NCBI GenBank assembly: GCA_963921425.1
Contig: OY992833.1
Span: 12,441,738-12,505,737, forward strand
Origin: Dryas octopetala
Taxonomy: Eukaryota; Streptophyta; Magnoliopsida; Rosales; Rosaceae
DNA: 64,000 nt
Reading direction: 5' to 3'
How positions within the stretch are numbered: the first letter of the stretch is position 1; each line of letters begins with the position of its first letter. The notes beneath the pieces were generated by a model. The model did no database searches and was not told where the DNA came from. It worked only from the letters and a program-made list of their open reading frames with translations. Positions 13,600 through 24,764 of the stretch are shown piece by piece. The position numbers were made by a program, and so were the translations under genes.

Positions 13600-13805
13600 C
13601 TCATACCTTCTTTTTTATTGCTTGGCGCCTCCCTATCTCTCTCTCAACCACGCACGCACACACACACACACAACAAAAAGGAATAGCTTGTGAAGCAAGA
13701 GGCTGCTGCTATTTTCACTGCTCGAGGAAGAGGGAGAGACTATAAATGAATGAAGAGAGAGAGAAGCCGAGTCTTCTTGTGTTCTTTTCGTCTTTTCGTT
13801 TTTAA
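13600..13805 (-). promoter_or_regulatory. Possible promoter and 5' leader of an unidentified minus-strand gene
   Basis: Read on the minus strand there is a TATA-like CATTTATAGTC near 13740. It is followed by a CT-rich leader with a GT/GC microsatellite and then GAAG followed by GTATGAG, a good donor site at about 13606. That is the layout of a plant promoter plus a non-coding first exon. No coding exon was found to the left, so a dead remnant is equally possible. Confidence 0.3.
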
Positions 13806-14319
13806 TTTTTAATGCATTGGGTTATCTTGGGATTCTTGGACCTAAGGCCGGTGCAGACTGAGAATGATAGACCAGCCCATCCTATATATGGCTCACATAC
13901 TCTATTTTACTAGGCACATCCTATAGATGTTATTAATTTGAACTACAAATACATCTATTTGACTCCAAAAAAATCACAAATACATCTAAGTGTGCTTCTA
14001 AATATATCTTCAATTTACTGAATATACCCACTTTGTTTTTTAGACACTAAGGCTTCGTTTGATGCCTAGAATTGGATTGAGTATGATAAATTTCTATATT
14101 CATGTGTATTTAATAAAGAAACTTTTAAGTTGAAGGAAGAATATGGGAAGAAAATGTATTAATCATGATGAGAAACTTATCCTTTCTAATTCCCAAAAAA
14201 AATGCATGGTAGGATAAGTTGGAATAAGCTTCCCTTATAGCTAATCTATCTTATTAATTCACATCTTCTTCCTTCAAGTTAGAAGACACCCTCCATCTTT
14301 GACTTATTATTTGGTTTAC

Positions 14320-14765
14320 TCTTGAACATATTTCGAATTCACACTTCACCACCTGACTTTTTTTTGTCTTAAGTCACCTCCTGACGTTATACTGTGTGTC
14401 TCACTTAACCCGATTCAGTCAATTATGTCTTAATAGCCATTTGTGAGGGTAAGCTGGAGCTTATGTGGCGTGGCATAGTGGTCATTTCCTACACGATGGA
14501 CCACTCAGTCACCAACTTTCGCCACATAGGCTGAAATTCGGGCCCACACTCCGCCACCTCAACATTGATTGGACCCAGTCTTATGGGATCAACTCACATC
14601 ACTCTGCATTTAGGGTTTTCAGCACGCTCCTAAGCGATTGAAGATTCTCATAGGGTTTGTCTGGATTTGATTCTGATTTTGCTGTGGAAAGATTGAGGAT
14701 TCGTTGTCGCCTGAACAATGGCAAAGCAAGAGGGCACAAGGGGCAGATCCACCAATGAAAGTAAG
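14320..14765 (+). mobile_element. 5' end of a Mutator-like element with a short first exon
   Basis: The phrases 'cacttcaccacctgac' and 'cacttaacccgattcagtcaatt', then a hydrophilic leader and an ATG at 14718 opening MAKQEGTRGRSTNES before a GTAAGC donor, match the layout at 26890-27425. Both look like the left ends of larger Mutator-like elements. Neither shows a transposase domain here. Confidence 0.4.
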
Positions 14766-15111
14766 CTTTTTTGTCTTAGTTTTAACTTTCAGCTTGATTT
14801 ATGTGAAACCATGTATGCTTATGATGCATTAATTTGAAATTTTCTATGGCACCACTTTATGTGTTTAATGCCTTTAGGGTTTTTTTTATACTTTAGTGAC
14901 CCCTGCTTTCGATGAATGTGGTCCCTCAAAAATGGAATGAATGTTGTCCACTTGTGGTTTTTAGGTTTAAATAGGAATTTCAACTACCAGTACAAAGTTA
15001 AACAAATTGATGCTACCATTGAATGTTGTGTGGTTTTTGGTTAGGTTGATTGCTGTATTGTCTGATAGTGCATAAATGAGTGATTCCATTTATATCCTTT
15101 AACCTGGGCTC

Positions 15112-16771
15112 TCAAGCATTTTGGAAAATAATAAATTATACTAAAACAAACAACTTCAAAAAAAAAAAAAAAAAAAAAAAAAAGGGAAAATTTTAGCTAA
15201 AGGATTCCAACTATACCCTATGTCTTTATTTAGGACATGAATTTCACTTTGTCAACTAATGACTGAAATTTTCATTTTATGTCAATTAAGGACCTTGTTT
15301 TTTTTTTTTAGTTTTTATCTCAATTTTGGCCAAATATTAAACTTATTAAACATCCACCAAACTCAAAAAAATTATACTGGGTTTAAAGATATGCATCTCT
15401 TTTTTACAACCATATAAAGATTACCCAAATCGGACATTTACAACTCCATATAATCAGCCTCAAACTAGGATACCCGAAACTATCCAATTTTCCAGATATT
15501 TTCCTGGAGGTCCAATTGGACAGTTCAGATACCCTACTTTGGAGCCGATTATCTGGAGTTGTAGATGCTTGATTTGAGTGATCTTTATATAGTTGTAAAG
15601 AGGAGATCCATAGCTTTAAACCCAATATAAGTTTGCCGAATTTGGTGGAGGTTTGAGGGGTTCAACGTCGGGCCAAAGTTGAGATAAAAACTGAAAAAAA
15701 AAATAATAAAAATATATAGGGTCCTTAATTGACATAAAATGAAAGTTTCAGTCCTTAGTTGACACAAAGTGAAATTCATGTCCTGAATAGACATATGGGG
15801 TATAGTTGGAGTACTTTAGCTAAAATTTTCTCAAAAAAAAAATTGGGTAAGCAAGAATAACATATATTAAGATTAAGCCAGGGAGAAAATTGTACATAGA
15901 GTGGAGGAGACCTTGTTTATTTGTGACTAAAACAACAATGTCATCATGAATTGAACCCAGAATACATGCTTCATGAATGGACCAGAAGTTGGAGCCTCCA
16001 CCATCTATGAAAAGCGCAAGCTTTTTCCGTCTAAGCCCATTTCTCAATTCTACGTACTTTATCAGAAGCAAGGACCCCAATTCTCTCTTAGCTGTCCCTA
16101 CACTTTATCCCCTGGCCTCTTAGATAGTGCATTTTGTGAAATATAAGGGCAAGCTTTGAAGGAGACCCATTTGGGGCATTGGGAAAAAGAAGTAGAAGAA
16201 GAATGCACAGGCAATTTTACAAAGAATTGGGTTTTGGTATTTTGAATCGATGGGGTTGAGAAAACCCACAAAGCAAACGCTGATATTCCATTGAAAGGAT
16301 GAGAGCAAATGCTGAAAATGAATTGAACAACTCAAGACAATGAAAAATAGAATCTTTGGCTCTGAAGGATTTGCATAAATGTTTGAGAAGAAGCAGCAGA
16401 GTTAATCTATGATAAAAGCTTTGATTTAAAGCAACCTGCCAATTTTAATTTAAACAATTAGCAAAATGAAAAACAAGCTACTAGGGCATGTTTACTAACT
16501 AGGAATGGGAATGGGAATGGGAATGATTCCCAATTTTGTGTTTACTAATATTTGAGAATTATTCTCATTCTTGTGTTTACTTAACATTTGAGAATCATTC
16601 TGAATCTTATTACTGTGTTTACTAACATATGAGGGAATGTGAATATAACAAAATCTCATGTGTACGTATTCAATTAGGCTCATAACAACAATCCTCAATT
16701 CAAATATTTAAATAACAATTATAGAGACTTCTTCAAAAACTTAAAGCCATTTCACCAACAATATAACCATT
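15112..16771 (-). pseudogene. Duplicated PUR3 exon 1 with flanks (pseudogene), split by a transposon
   Basis: This interval repeats 8107-9064 (start of intron 1, exon 1, upstream DNA and the CTAGGGCATGTTTAC element end) apart from an insertion at 15184-15832. Intron sequence is kept, so this is a DNA-level copy, not a retrocopy. The phosphate-binding block now reads LFIDGGGSNFW instead of VFVSGGGSNFR. A frameshift soon after the start codon breaks the N-terminus. No exons 2-5 are present, so no active enzyme is possible. The right border jumps directly into a copy of 13919-14060, making a chimeric junction near 16771. Confidence 0.88.
15184..15832. mobile_element. Mutator-like non-autonomous element inside the PUR3 pseudogene
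   Basis: Inverted arms of about 115 bp start GGGAAAATTTTAGCTAAAG and end CTTTAGCTAAAATTTTCTC. The element sits between two A-runs (about 15175-15183 and 15833-15841). The source locus at about 8150 has a single A-run at the same point, which is the empty site. A 9-bp duplication of A residues fits Mutator-like insertion, although a homopolymer cannot prove its length. Confidence 0.75.
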
Positions 16772-16905
16772 CTATAGATGTTATTTGAACTACAAATGCA
16801 TTTATTTGACCCCAAAATAGATACAAATACATCCAAGTGTGCTTCCAAATATACCTTCAATTTGCTGATTATTACCTACTTTTTTTTAGAGACTAAGGCT
16901 TCGTC
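16772..16905. repeat. Second copy of the 13919-14060 segment
   Basis: The phrase TCTATAGATGTTATT, the following 'aactacaaatacatctatttgac' sequence and a terminal ACTAAGGCTTCGT occur in both places in the same order and orientation, with scattered differences. Confidence 0.75.
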
Positions 16906-17062
16906 GCCCAAAGTAGATTTAGGTGACGGATTTCTTTGTTGCCTAAACCAACCTTAAGCGATGAACCATATCTTTGTCACCCAAAGTAGATTTAGGCAAC
17001 AAATTTCTTCCTCGCCTAAACTAACCTTGGGCAAGGAACCAAAACGTTGGGCGACTGTAGTG
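16895..17062. mobile_element. CACTA transposon end with subterminal repeats
   Basis: Reading leftwards from 17062 on the minus strand gives CACTACAGTCGCCCAACG, a CACTA-type terminus. Next to it are two copies of a unit of about 70 bp containing CCCAAAGTAGATTTAGG and ending CTTCG/CCTCGCC, as expected for subterminal transposase-binding repeats. The opposite terminus was not located, so this may be only a fragment. Confidence 0.55.
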
Positions 17063-17270
17063 TGGGTATAATGACATATCTCGTATGTGAGGTGTATGTA
17101 GGATTTATAGTTTAGGAGCTATAGAGCTATATATATTATAGGGTACCGAGTCCTGTTTTGTACACTTGCACTTCTCTATTTTACTTTTCTTTATTTATTT
17201 TCTCAATTATCAAGGCATAAAACAAAGAAATGAGTGTATACGTACAAAATTGGAGTGTTAAAATCGTCAC

Positions 17271-17292
17271 TATATATATATATATATATATA
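17271..17292. repeat. TA microsatellite
   Basis: About eleven consecutive TA units. Confidence 0.8.
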
Positions 17293-17926
17293 TTAGAATT
17301 TGAATATCTATCAAGGAAATTTATTAAGGTGCGAACATTTCACACCCAGTGCTCGGTGTGAGACATTCGCATGGTGCGAACGTCCGCACTTGATCGAGAA
17401 TGATCCATCAAGAGAGATCTTTTGGAGGCCTTTAAGTCTAAAAGCCCCTAAGAATTTCATCTTATTTCATGCCATGTCCATCCTTGCATGCATGTTAGTA
17501 AAAGAAAAAAATGTCAAATTAATTAGGCTTTTTATCACAAATAGTCCCTCAATTTTCATCAAAACATCAATTTGGTCCCTAAAGTGTATTTTCATTCAAT
17601 GACATTCATCATCTTTGCCACCGAACATCAATTTAGTCCCTAGACACACTTTGAAAATTCGCCAAATATAGCTCAGGAAATGAAAAAACTTTTCGAAAAT
17701 TCCTATGGACTTGTATTGACTACTTCTATTTTTATATGGGATTAAATTATCAAATTGACGTTTAGTATTTTCCAGAAAATCCGGACAATTAGTTTGGGAA
17801 TTTGAATTTTCTGGAAAATCAATTTGATAATTTGATTCAATATAAAACTAGTAATAGTCAAGACGAGTCTATAAGAATTTTTTGGAAATTTTTTCGTACC
17901 TCGAAGAGAGAGATATAAATATGGAG

Positions 17927-18303
17927 ATGGATCCATGGCACTATATTTTTTTACATAAGTTTTGACACAAGTTTTCAATGGGGCCCATTCCATATTCGAT
18001 TTCAACGATCTGAACTGTTTATTTTTTAGGTCTTAATTAAAAGATCATCCTTGCAAAAAATTAAGTAAATTGGAAATCATTTACTAACAAATATTAAATG
18101 GTCAACATATCAAATGTTTATTTTGTTGACCAAGATTGACCATTTAATCTTTGTAGGTTTCTGATTTACATGATTTACCTAATTTTTTATAAGGATGATC
18201 TTTTAATGGAAATTAAAAAAATAGACGGAACGGATCGTTGAAATCCTATATGGAATGGGCCCTGTTGAAAATTTGTGTAAAAAATATTGTGCTACGGATC
18301 GCC
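17927..18303. mobile_element. Foldback MITE, about 375 bp
   Basis: Almost the whole element is one imperfect palindrome. The left arm carries GGCACTATATTTTTTTACA, GGGCCCATTCCATAT and AAAGATCATCCTTGCAAAAA, and the right arm has the reverse complements, ending ATTGTGCTACGGATCGCC. Half of a related copy lies at 27863-28045. No clear target-site duplication was found. Confidence 0.7.
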
Positions 18304-20980
18304 CCCTATATAAATATAATGGCAAAACTTCAAAAATATGAGCTGAGGATCGAACTCAGAATTTCACGAGAAACACCATCTACCACCATCAGTATTAAGT
18401 TATTAACATTAATCCAAGGCATTGTCAGACGCGCGAGACCAAGTGCTCACCCAATATTTGTTGTCTGAATAATCCAATATTTTAGCCAAAAAGCTCAATG
18501 GCTTTAGGGACTTCTGGGCTTCACACCATATTGTCCAGAATAAAAAAGTGATCATTATTATCCAAAATCGACATTAATGTAAGTTTGATCATCAAAAAAA
18601 ACGTACGTACCTGGGCATTGATCAATTTGAGACTACACTGTAATTACTATTAATCGTTTGTAGTATATACCGACCCGTTGTACATATTGAGATTTAAACT
18701 TATCTAAAAACATTTCAAATACAGGTGATATTGAAGAACATGCAGCTTGCTAATGAAAGAAAACTGTATTGTATCCACTATGCAAGAGAGCCGATGAGAA
18801 AACAACTATATTGTATCCACTATCCACGAAGCCAAATGGTTCCACCATAAATACACACCAACATTGCAAAATATATTGGATGGTATATATTGTTACAAAA
18901 GACTCCTTTGATTAGCTGTTGACTGACCCCAAGATTGTCAAGCGTCATATATCAGTAGTTAATTTGCAGACTCCTTAGACTTGCATTTATAGGTTATCGC
19001 AATTTTAATATGGATAACATTCTCACACTTTATGTGCATGCTTATGAGGTAGAAGTGAAACGAATTTAGAAAATTGAAAGAATCATTACTATTAATATTT
19101 TTAATCGAAAGAAAAATAAGGAAAAAGAAAAGAGAAGAGCGAAGGAACAATGAAGTGTGAGTGAACGGGAAGCTACTTAAATTACATAACAATATATAGT
19201 TTCAATTACAATAAAATAGTTAAATTAACCGCCTTTAGGGTTTCTCATATTTTCTGACGGGGGAACACAATACACGAGGTATGAGATCAAGCAATCTCCT
19301 TTGATCTATCTCTGTCAAAATAAAAACTATACAAGTATACAACTGTTAGATCAAAATTTCTTACCTTGAAGAAATTTGCTAACACCAAGTTATGTTGGGG
19401 AACTGGATGATAATGTCGCACCTTCAAACACAGCTCCGAAATAGGGTGGTGTACCTGCAAAAGATACTCTGATGCCTAAGTCAGTCTAGTATCCCAATTA
19501 AGTGTATATTCTCTCAGAATGATTGTGTACCTGCATTTGAAGCATGATTCCTTTATTCAAGCACCATGATTCCCATCATAAGTTAGTGGGCACGTTCTTG
19601 CCTCACTCTAAGAAGTGGTGACACTCCTTTTGGAACCACTCTCCACTTCTCGATCGTTAGTTGATCTCCAAGATCGTGCCATATTTATTGCCAATTTTTC
19701 CGTATCTTTAGGATTAGTTTTGCTTGTTTGGCAAGCCTGGTCAAAGCCACTAGCTAGCTAGTCCATGTGACGGTCCACGTGTTCGGGCATGACGCACATT
19801 TGTACGTACGTAACACGTTCATGCATGTGTATACGTACGTTCTTGCATTGTACTTATGCATAACGCACGTTCATGCGTTAAGTGTTACATACGGTAAAAT
19901 TGAACTCTCACAATAACTATCAAGATCATCAAGTTGTTCACTCAATATCATTCAATTGATAAAATGATAAGTATTCATAGTTGCAAAGTATTTGGCTCTT
20001 TCATGATCTGAAACCTCAGCAAGAAGCTAGGGCCGGGATACCTCGCTCTACAGGATTACACAAGGTGTGCACGTACAAATTAGACAATCAACTGCAAAGG
20101 AAGCCAAAAACCCAACCCGGCCTAAGTCTTCCAAAATTAATGTACATTATATTTATGTTGGTCCCCAAAATTAGGTGTTTGTCCCAACGCAAGAGCCATC
20201 TTATCAAATTAAGTCTAACTTATCCTAATTGGACTTGGATGGCCGAACCATTTCAAGCTATCATGATGAGTTTACCAAGAAAACTAAGGAGCCGGCCAGA
20301 GGAGAAATCTCAGATAAGCCTTTCACTAAGGAAAGCACTAATTCAAGGTAACCATAAACGCATTCAGTGCACCAGGTCATTTACAAGTGGTAATGCCTTG
20401 TGAGGCCATATATAATATACCATTAGACTATTCTCTACATTCCAATTAAGAAGCTAATCCAATTACATTCAATCAGAAGCTAAGACCAAAAATTTTGTCT
20501 CTACCTAAACATTAAATTTACCTCACAGAACTACGTTTCATCACAGCTTGACATTCAACTAAACTTTTGTACTTAGAGACAACCAACGGATTGAAATTAA
20601 CAATACCATTTTAGAAAAGAAAAAAGAAATCCGACAGTAACTTTTTTAACTTTTATTGATGTAAAGAAAATGTATATACTTAAGAAACTAGTTTAAGAAG
20701 CTCTTCCATCCATGGAAAAAAGAGAATAGAAAACCAGCAAACAAGCCATCATTGAATCCACAAGAGGGGAAGCCAAGTCTGCTCACAGGGTACAATTTTG
20801 CACCCGAAAAAAAGAACACCATTTCCAACCCAAAAAAAAAAAAATTATTGAATTCAAATTCTATTTTTGCATTGTGTTTTTCTTTTGAACAAAAGATGTC
20901 TAACAAGAAATAAACTAAAAAGAAATCTGCAACAGGTAAGTACAGGATGCAGCCCAGGAAAAAAATCAAGACAGATATTA
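18304..20980. other. Non-coding interval with unrecognised open frames
   Basis: A 140-codon plus-strand frame at 19981-20403 has no domain I recognise and is probably chance. A cluster of ACGTACGT-type palindromes and one CACGTG G-box lie at 19770-19885. Confidence 0.3.
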
Positions 20981-21314
20981 AAAAATGTGTCAAAGAGAAC
21001 TCTAGGCCTATCCATTTTCAAGATCTACCCAATTACAAGGTGTACATGAATTAAGATAACTATAACGGTTCCATTCCGAAGATGCTAGCCTCAGTAGTCG
21101 ACAGAGTTGCTTTGGAAGGCTAGGGATTATGAGCTGATTGGGATTCTTCTGCTGGTGGCCGATGGATCATGTCAGGGACTTCCACTCAAAGTTTCTGCAT
21201 TCTAATTAATGCAACCAGTCATAAGTGGGCTCTAGCTTGCAGCTTCTGCATAGCTTTTACTCTTTTAGACTATGTGTTGGATGAGGTTTGGAGAGGTGAA
21301 ACTGTGAAAGCAGA

Positions 21315-21563
21315 ATGTTGATGATTGAAGATAATAGTGGTGGGCACACTTACACAGTCTGTGAAACAGAAATGGATGAGGATGTAGAAGAATATTATGA
21401 AGAGTTGAAGAGTGGAATTAATATACAGCGCGAAAAGCTTGGACGGAACATATATTTGCCCCTTCTGCCCGAAGAAGAAAAAGAGGGATTTCCATTTGAA
21501 GGACCTGCTCCAACATGCCTCTGGGCTGATAAGTGCTTCGTGAGCCTCTCGTCCAGATGGTGA
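21315..21563 (+). CDS. Short acidic open frame, unrecognised
   Basis: The 82-codon frame starts with a genuine ATG and has an acidic stretch (ETEMDEDVEEYYEELKSG) and a LPLLPEEEKEG segment, composition unlike a random AT-rich frame. I recognise no family. It could be an exon of a damaged gene related to the modules at 22.5-34 kb, or chance. There is no supporting splice structure. Confidence 0.2.
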   Translation: MLMIEDNSGGHTYTVCETEMDEDVEEYYEELKSGINIQREKLGRNIYLPLLPEEEKEGFPFEGPAPTCLWADKCFVSLSSRW

Positions 21564-22183
21564 AAAAGAATCTAAGCGAAGTGGCACTCATGCTTCTGTC
21601 ATCCTCCTTCCTCGAGGTTTGCTACAAAATTTTTAAGGAAAAAATTAATGGAATGAAAATTACAGTCTACGACTACGAATAACTATTTTTATGTGAATAC
21701 CAAAAACAAAAATACAAAAATATCATTCATCTACAGGCAACCATGACACAAAATCATCACTAACAATATGCCATGAATTCATACCCCAATGCTCACAACC
21801 AGAGGGGTTTATTTCACAAAGTAGGCCACAAAAATTAAGATCAGATATGAGTATTTTTCATCACAAAACCATTTCTACTGACAATAATTAAGAAATATTT
21901 GTTCCTGTATGTTGGTCGAACATGGGATGACTAGCTAGTTACCTCCACATTTTTTTAAGTAGAAAAATAAATTCAGAAAGGATATATTGCAGAATAAACA
22001 TATCAAATAGATTATCAAGGACCTACTAATTTTCAAGATATGGATCCAAATAAGATATACACAAATTAAGATAATTTAAAACCTGATCGAATAACATCAC
22101 TATTGATTTTCCATTAAACATACATAAGCACACAAATGGAGAAAAGAACAGAACACCAAGATACAAGCACAAACACACATACA

Positions 22184-22197
22184 GTCATACACACACG

Positions 22198-22230
<33 letters not shown>

Positions 22231-22232
22231 GC
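22184..22232. repeat. CA/TA compound microsatellite
   Basis: CACACGCACACACACACAC runs into about ten TA units. Confidence 0.8.
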
Positions 22233-22469
22233 ACATCAACTAATTAAAGGTGTTGAGATTGGATCTCAATATCTCAGCCCCCCAAAAACACACTCTAGTA
22301 TCAAGGATGTGTCTGCGCTGCAATATACGAGAACATGAGTGTGTATTTATATATAATTAACAAAATCGAACAGAACATAATCAATTATCAGAAATATGAA
22401 GCCCTAACAGCACAGTTTTATACATTCAAGAGGTGAAATGATCCATTGAAGGGTTGATGATTAATATAC

Positions 22470-22660
22470 CTCTGGTAAATCATTACTCCGATGATGTTTT
22501 CTAGGTTAAGCCCTAATAGCACAATACTAGACTCATCTTCCTCTTCATCTTGCCCACCACTCGCCTCAGAGACCTTCCCCATTTTCGTAATGCAATAAGT
22601 AGATAGAGATGGAAGGGCGCTGCAAGTTTGTGCACATAGAATGACCAGTCTTTGGGTCAT
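22470..22660 (-). CDS. Module A: predicted promoter and first exon of an unrecognised gene family
   Basis: On the minus strand a CCTATAAAAATGACC TATA region near 22662 is followed about 80 bp later by ATG at 22582. The first exon opens MGKVSEASGGQDEEEDESS and runs to an AG/GTATAT donor at 22470/22469 (113 nt, 38 codons). The block of TATA, leader, acidic start and donor recurs at 28.1, 30.2 and 33.8 kb in the same orientation, which is the main evidence that it was once a gene. The second exon was not found and no function can be given. Confidence 0.4.
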
Positions 22661-23870
22661 TTTTATAGGTGAAATGGAGGACTTCAGAACGCGGTTTTGT
22701 GAAAACAATGGGCTTCAATCCTTGTCTGGATTCTGGTTTACGTTGTGATTTTGGCAAGTGTTTGGTGCATCTAGGTCAATTAGGCAAGTGCTTGACTGTT
22801 TGCTCCAATATCCTTATCTCTTTAATTATTTCTTTTTTTGTTTTTTACCCTGAACTGTCACATTAATGCTATTTGTATACACTTATCCCACATAAATTGA
22901 CCACCTTATGTGGCAGCTGATGTGACCATACCATGTAATTAACGACATAAGTAAATATGCAAATAATAAAACTTAAAATTCACGTCAACCCATCTTATTA
23001 ATTGACATAGTATGACCATATCAACTTTCATAGCTAATGTGATCAGATAAGTGTGTATAAATATGTGAATAATGTACCGGTCGAACGTGCATGGCCATGT
23101 ATGCAAAATGGGTTAGACTAAGTGCATCGATGTACGTAAGACGTGACTTTTTTGGGTTTTATTAATACATGCCATAAAATTAAGTTGGTTTGTTATTGAA
23201 AAAGACGCTAGTCACATTTATTAACAAGAGTTTGAGATAAAAATTTTAGAGTAAATTACATTTTAGTATCTTCACTTTACATGTTGTTTCAAGTTAGTAC
23301 TTCAACTTTGAAAACTTGCAAAAAATATCTCAATTTTCATTTTGTGTTAAAATATTACTTCCGTTAGTTTTTCTGTCAATAAAAACGTTATCTGCTGATG
23401 TGACAAATATATTTTTGTATTTTCACCGCATATAAAAAAATTTAGTATTTTAAAACTTTTTTGAATAATAAAAAAAAAAACTTTATCTTCTTCCTCCCTT
23501 CCCTCCCCCACCCGAGCACCCCCCCCCCCCCCCCCCACCCACCCCAAACCACCATCTCTATCTTCTTCCCAACCCAGCACCAGCACCAGCACTAGCCCTT
23601 CCCCACCCCCGCCTCCGCCCCCGCCCCCACCCCCACCCTCACCCTCACCCTCACCCTTACCCTCACCCTCACCCTCACCTCACCTAAGCCCAACCCACCC
23701 CCCTTCGCGACCCAACCCTCTCCCCTTCATGCGTAGCCTCCTCAACTGTTTCAGCGGCAGGGAACCTTCGAGCCTAGTTGTGGGCACGCGGCACCAACAC
23801 CACCCCCTCCCCCCGCCTGCTCCTCTCTCCCCAACCCAGCCCCTCCCCACCCCCACCCCCACCCCTTCCC

Positions 23871-24372
23871 CAGTGCCGTTCCTGACATTTTAGAGGCCCG
23901 GGGCGAAAATCTGAAATGGACCTTTTGTACAATATATATATATAATTCTATAGACATGTTTTTCATTTATTTTTACTTGAAAATTCAGAAGAAAATAATA
24001 AAATGATATCACACTTTATACAAATTTTGAATAAAAAACTTCGGACAAGAAATAATTAAAGTTATAGGGCCTTTGAACATACAAACTTTGAACAAAAAGA
24101 AATTAAACTTTGAGCAACTATGTGATCAAATGTACCACCTAAAAAACACAATTACAATAAGATAAAGACTAAAACAGTTAATGAAAATGCCTGAAGACAG
24201 GGCTAAGAAAGAGATTAAGACTCGAGAGAAGATTGAAGAGGGGAGCTAAAGGCTAAAGGCTTGAGAATCGAATGGATTAACTTCAAGTCTTCAATTTAAT
24301 TGAATCAATTAATTGAGGATTGAGGAAGAGAGCGACTGGGAAACTGGATTAGTCTGGGCGAGCTGAAAGCCT

Positions 24373-24428
<56 letters not shown>

Positions 24429-24764
24429 TTTGTTTAAGAAAAAAAAAAAAAACATTTCAACTTTCAACTTCATTTTTTTTTTCCCCAAGGCATGTGCAAT
24501 GATTATGCACCTTTGGGCCAATAACTTTAGACCCCACTTAAAAAAAACTATAATTTCTAACCACCAGCAATTATATATACACACTAACGTTTTTTTTTAT
24601 AACAACACACTCAGGCTACTCAGCAGCAATTATATATATATATTTTATTATTTTAAATATTATAATATATACTATATATATATAAAATAAAAAAAATTTT
24701 GGGCCCCCCTTGAAATTGGGCCCTGGGCGGTCGCCCCTGGTGCCCTTGCTCAGGGACGGCTCTG
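23871..24764. mobile_element. hAT non-autonomous element nested in the Mutator-like element
   Basis: Flanked by an exact 8-bp duplication CCCTTCCC (23863-23870 and 24765-24772). The left end CAGTGCCGTTCCTGA pairs with the inverse of the right end, CAGAGCCGTCCCTGA. Subterminal 'aggcccggggcg' and 'gggccctgggcggtcgcccc' phrases are typical of this plant hAT group. The interior holds a GA microsatellite (24373-24426) and no transposase. Confidence 0.9.
24373..24426. repeat. GA microsatellite
   Basis: About 25 GA units inside the hAT element. Confidence 0.9.

Noticed and set aside
19981-20403. 140-codon plus-strand frame
   Set aside because: Genuine length but no domain, no coding-like neighbours, and no homologous reading among the repeated modules.
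23630-23690. CACCCTCACCCTCACCCTTA repeat taken as telomere-like
   Set aside because: The plant telomere unit is CCCTAAA; this is a six-base CCCTCA-type expansion within a C-rich transposon arm.
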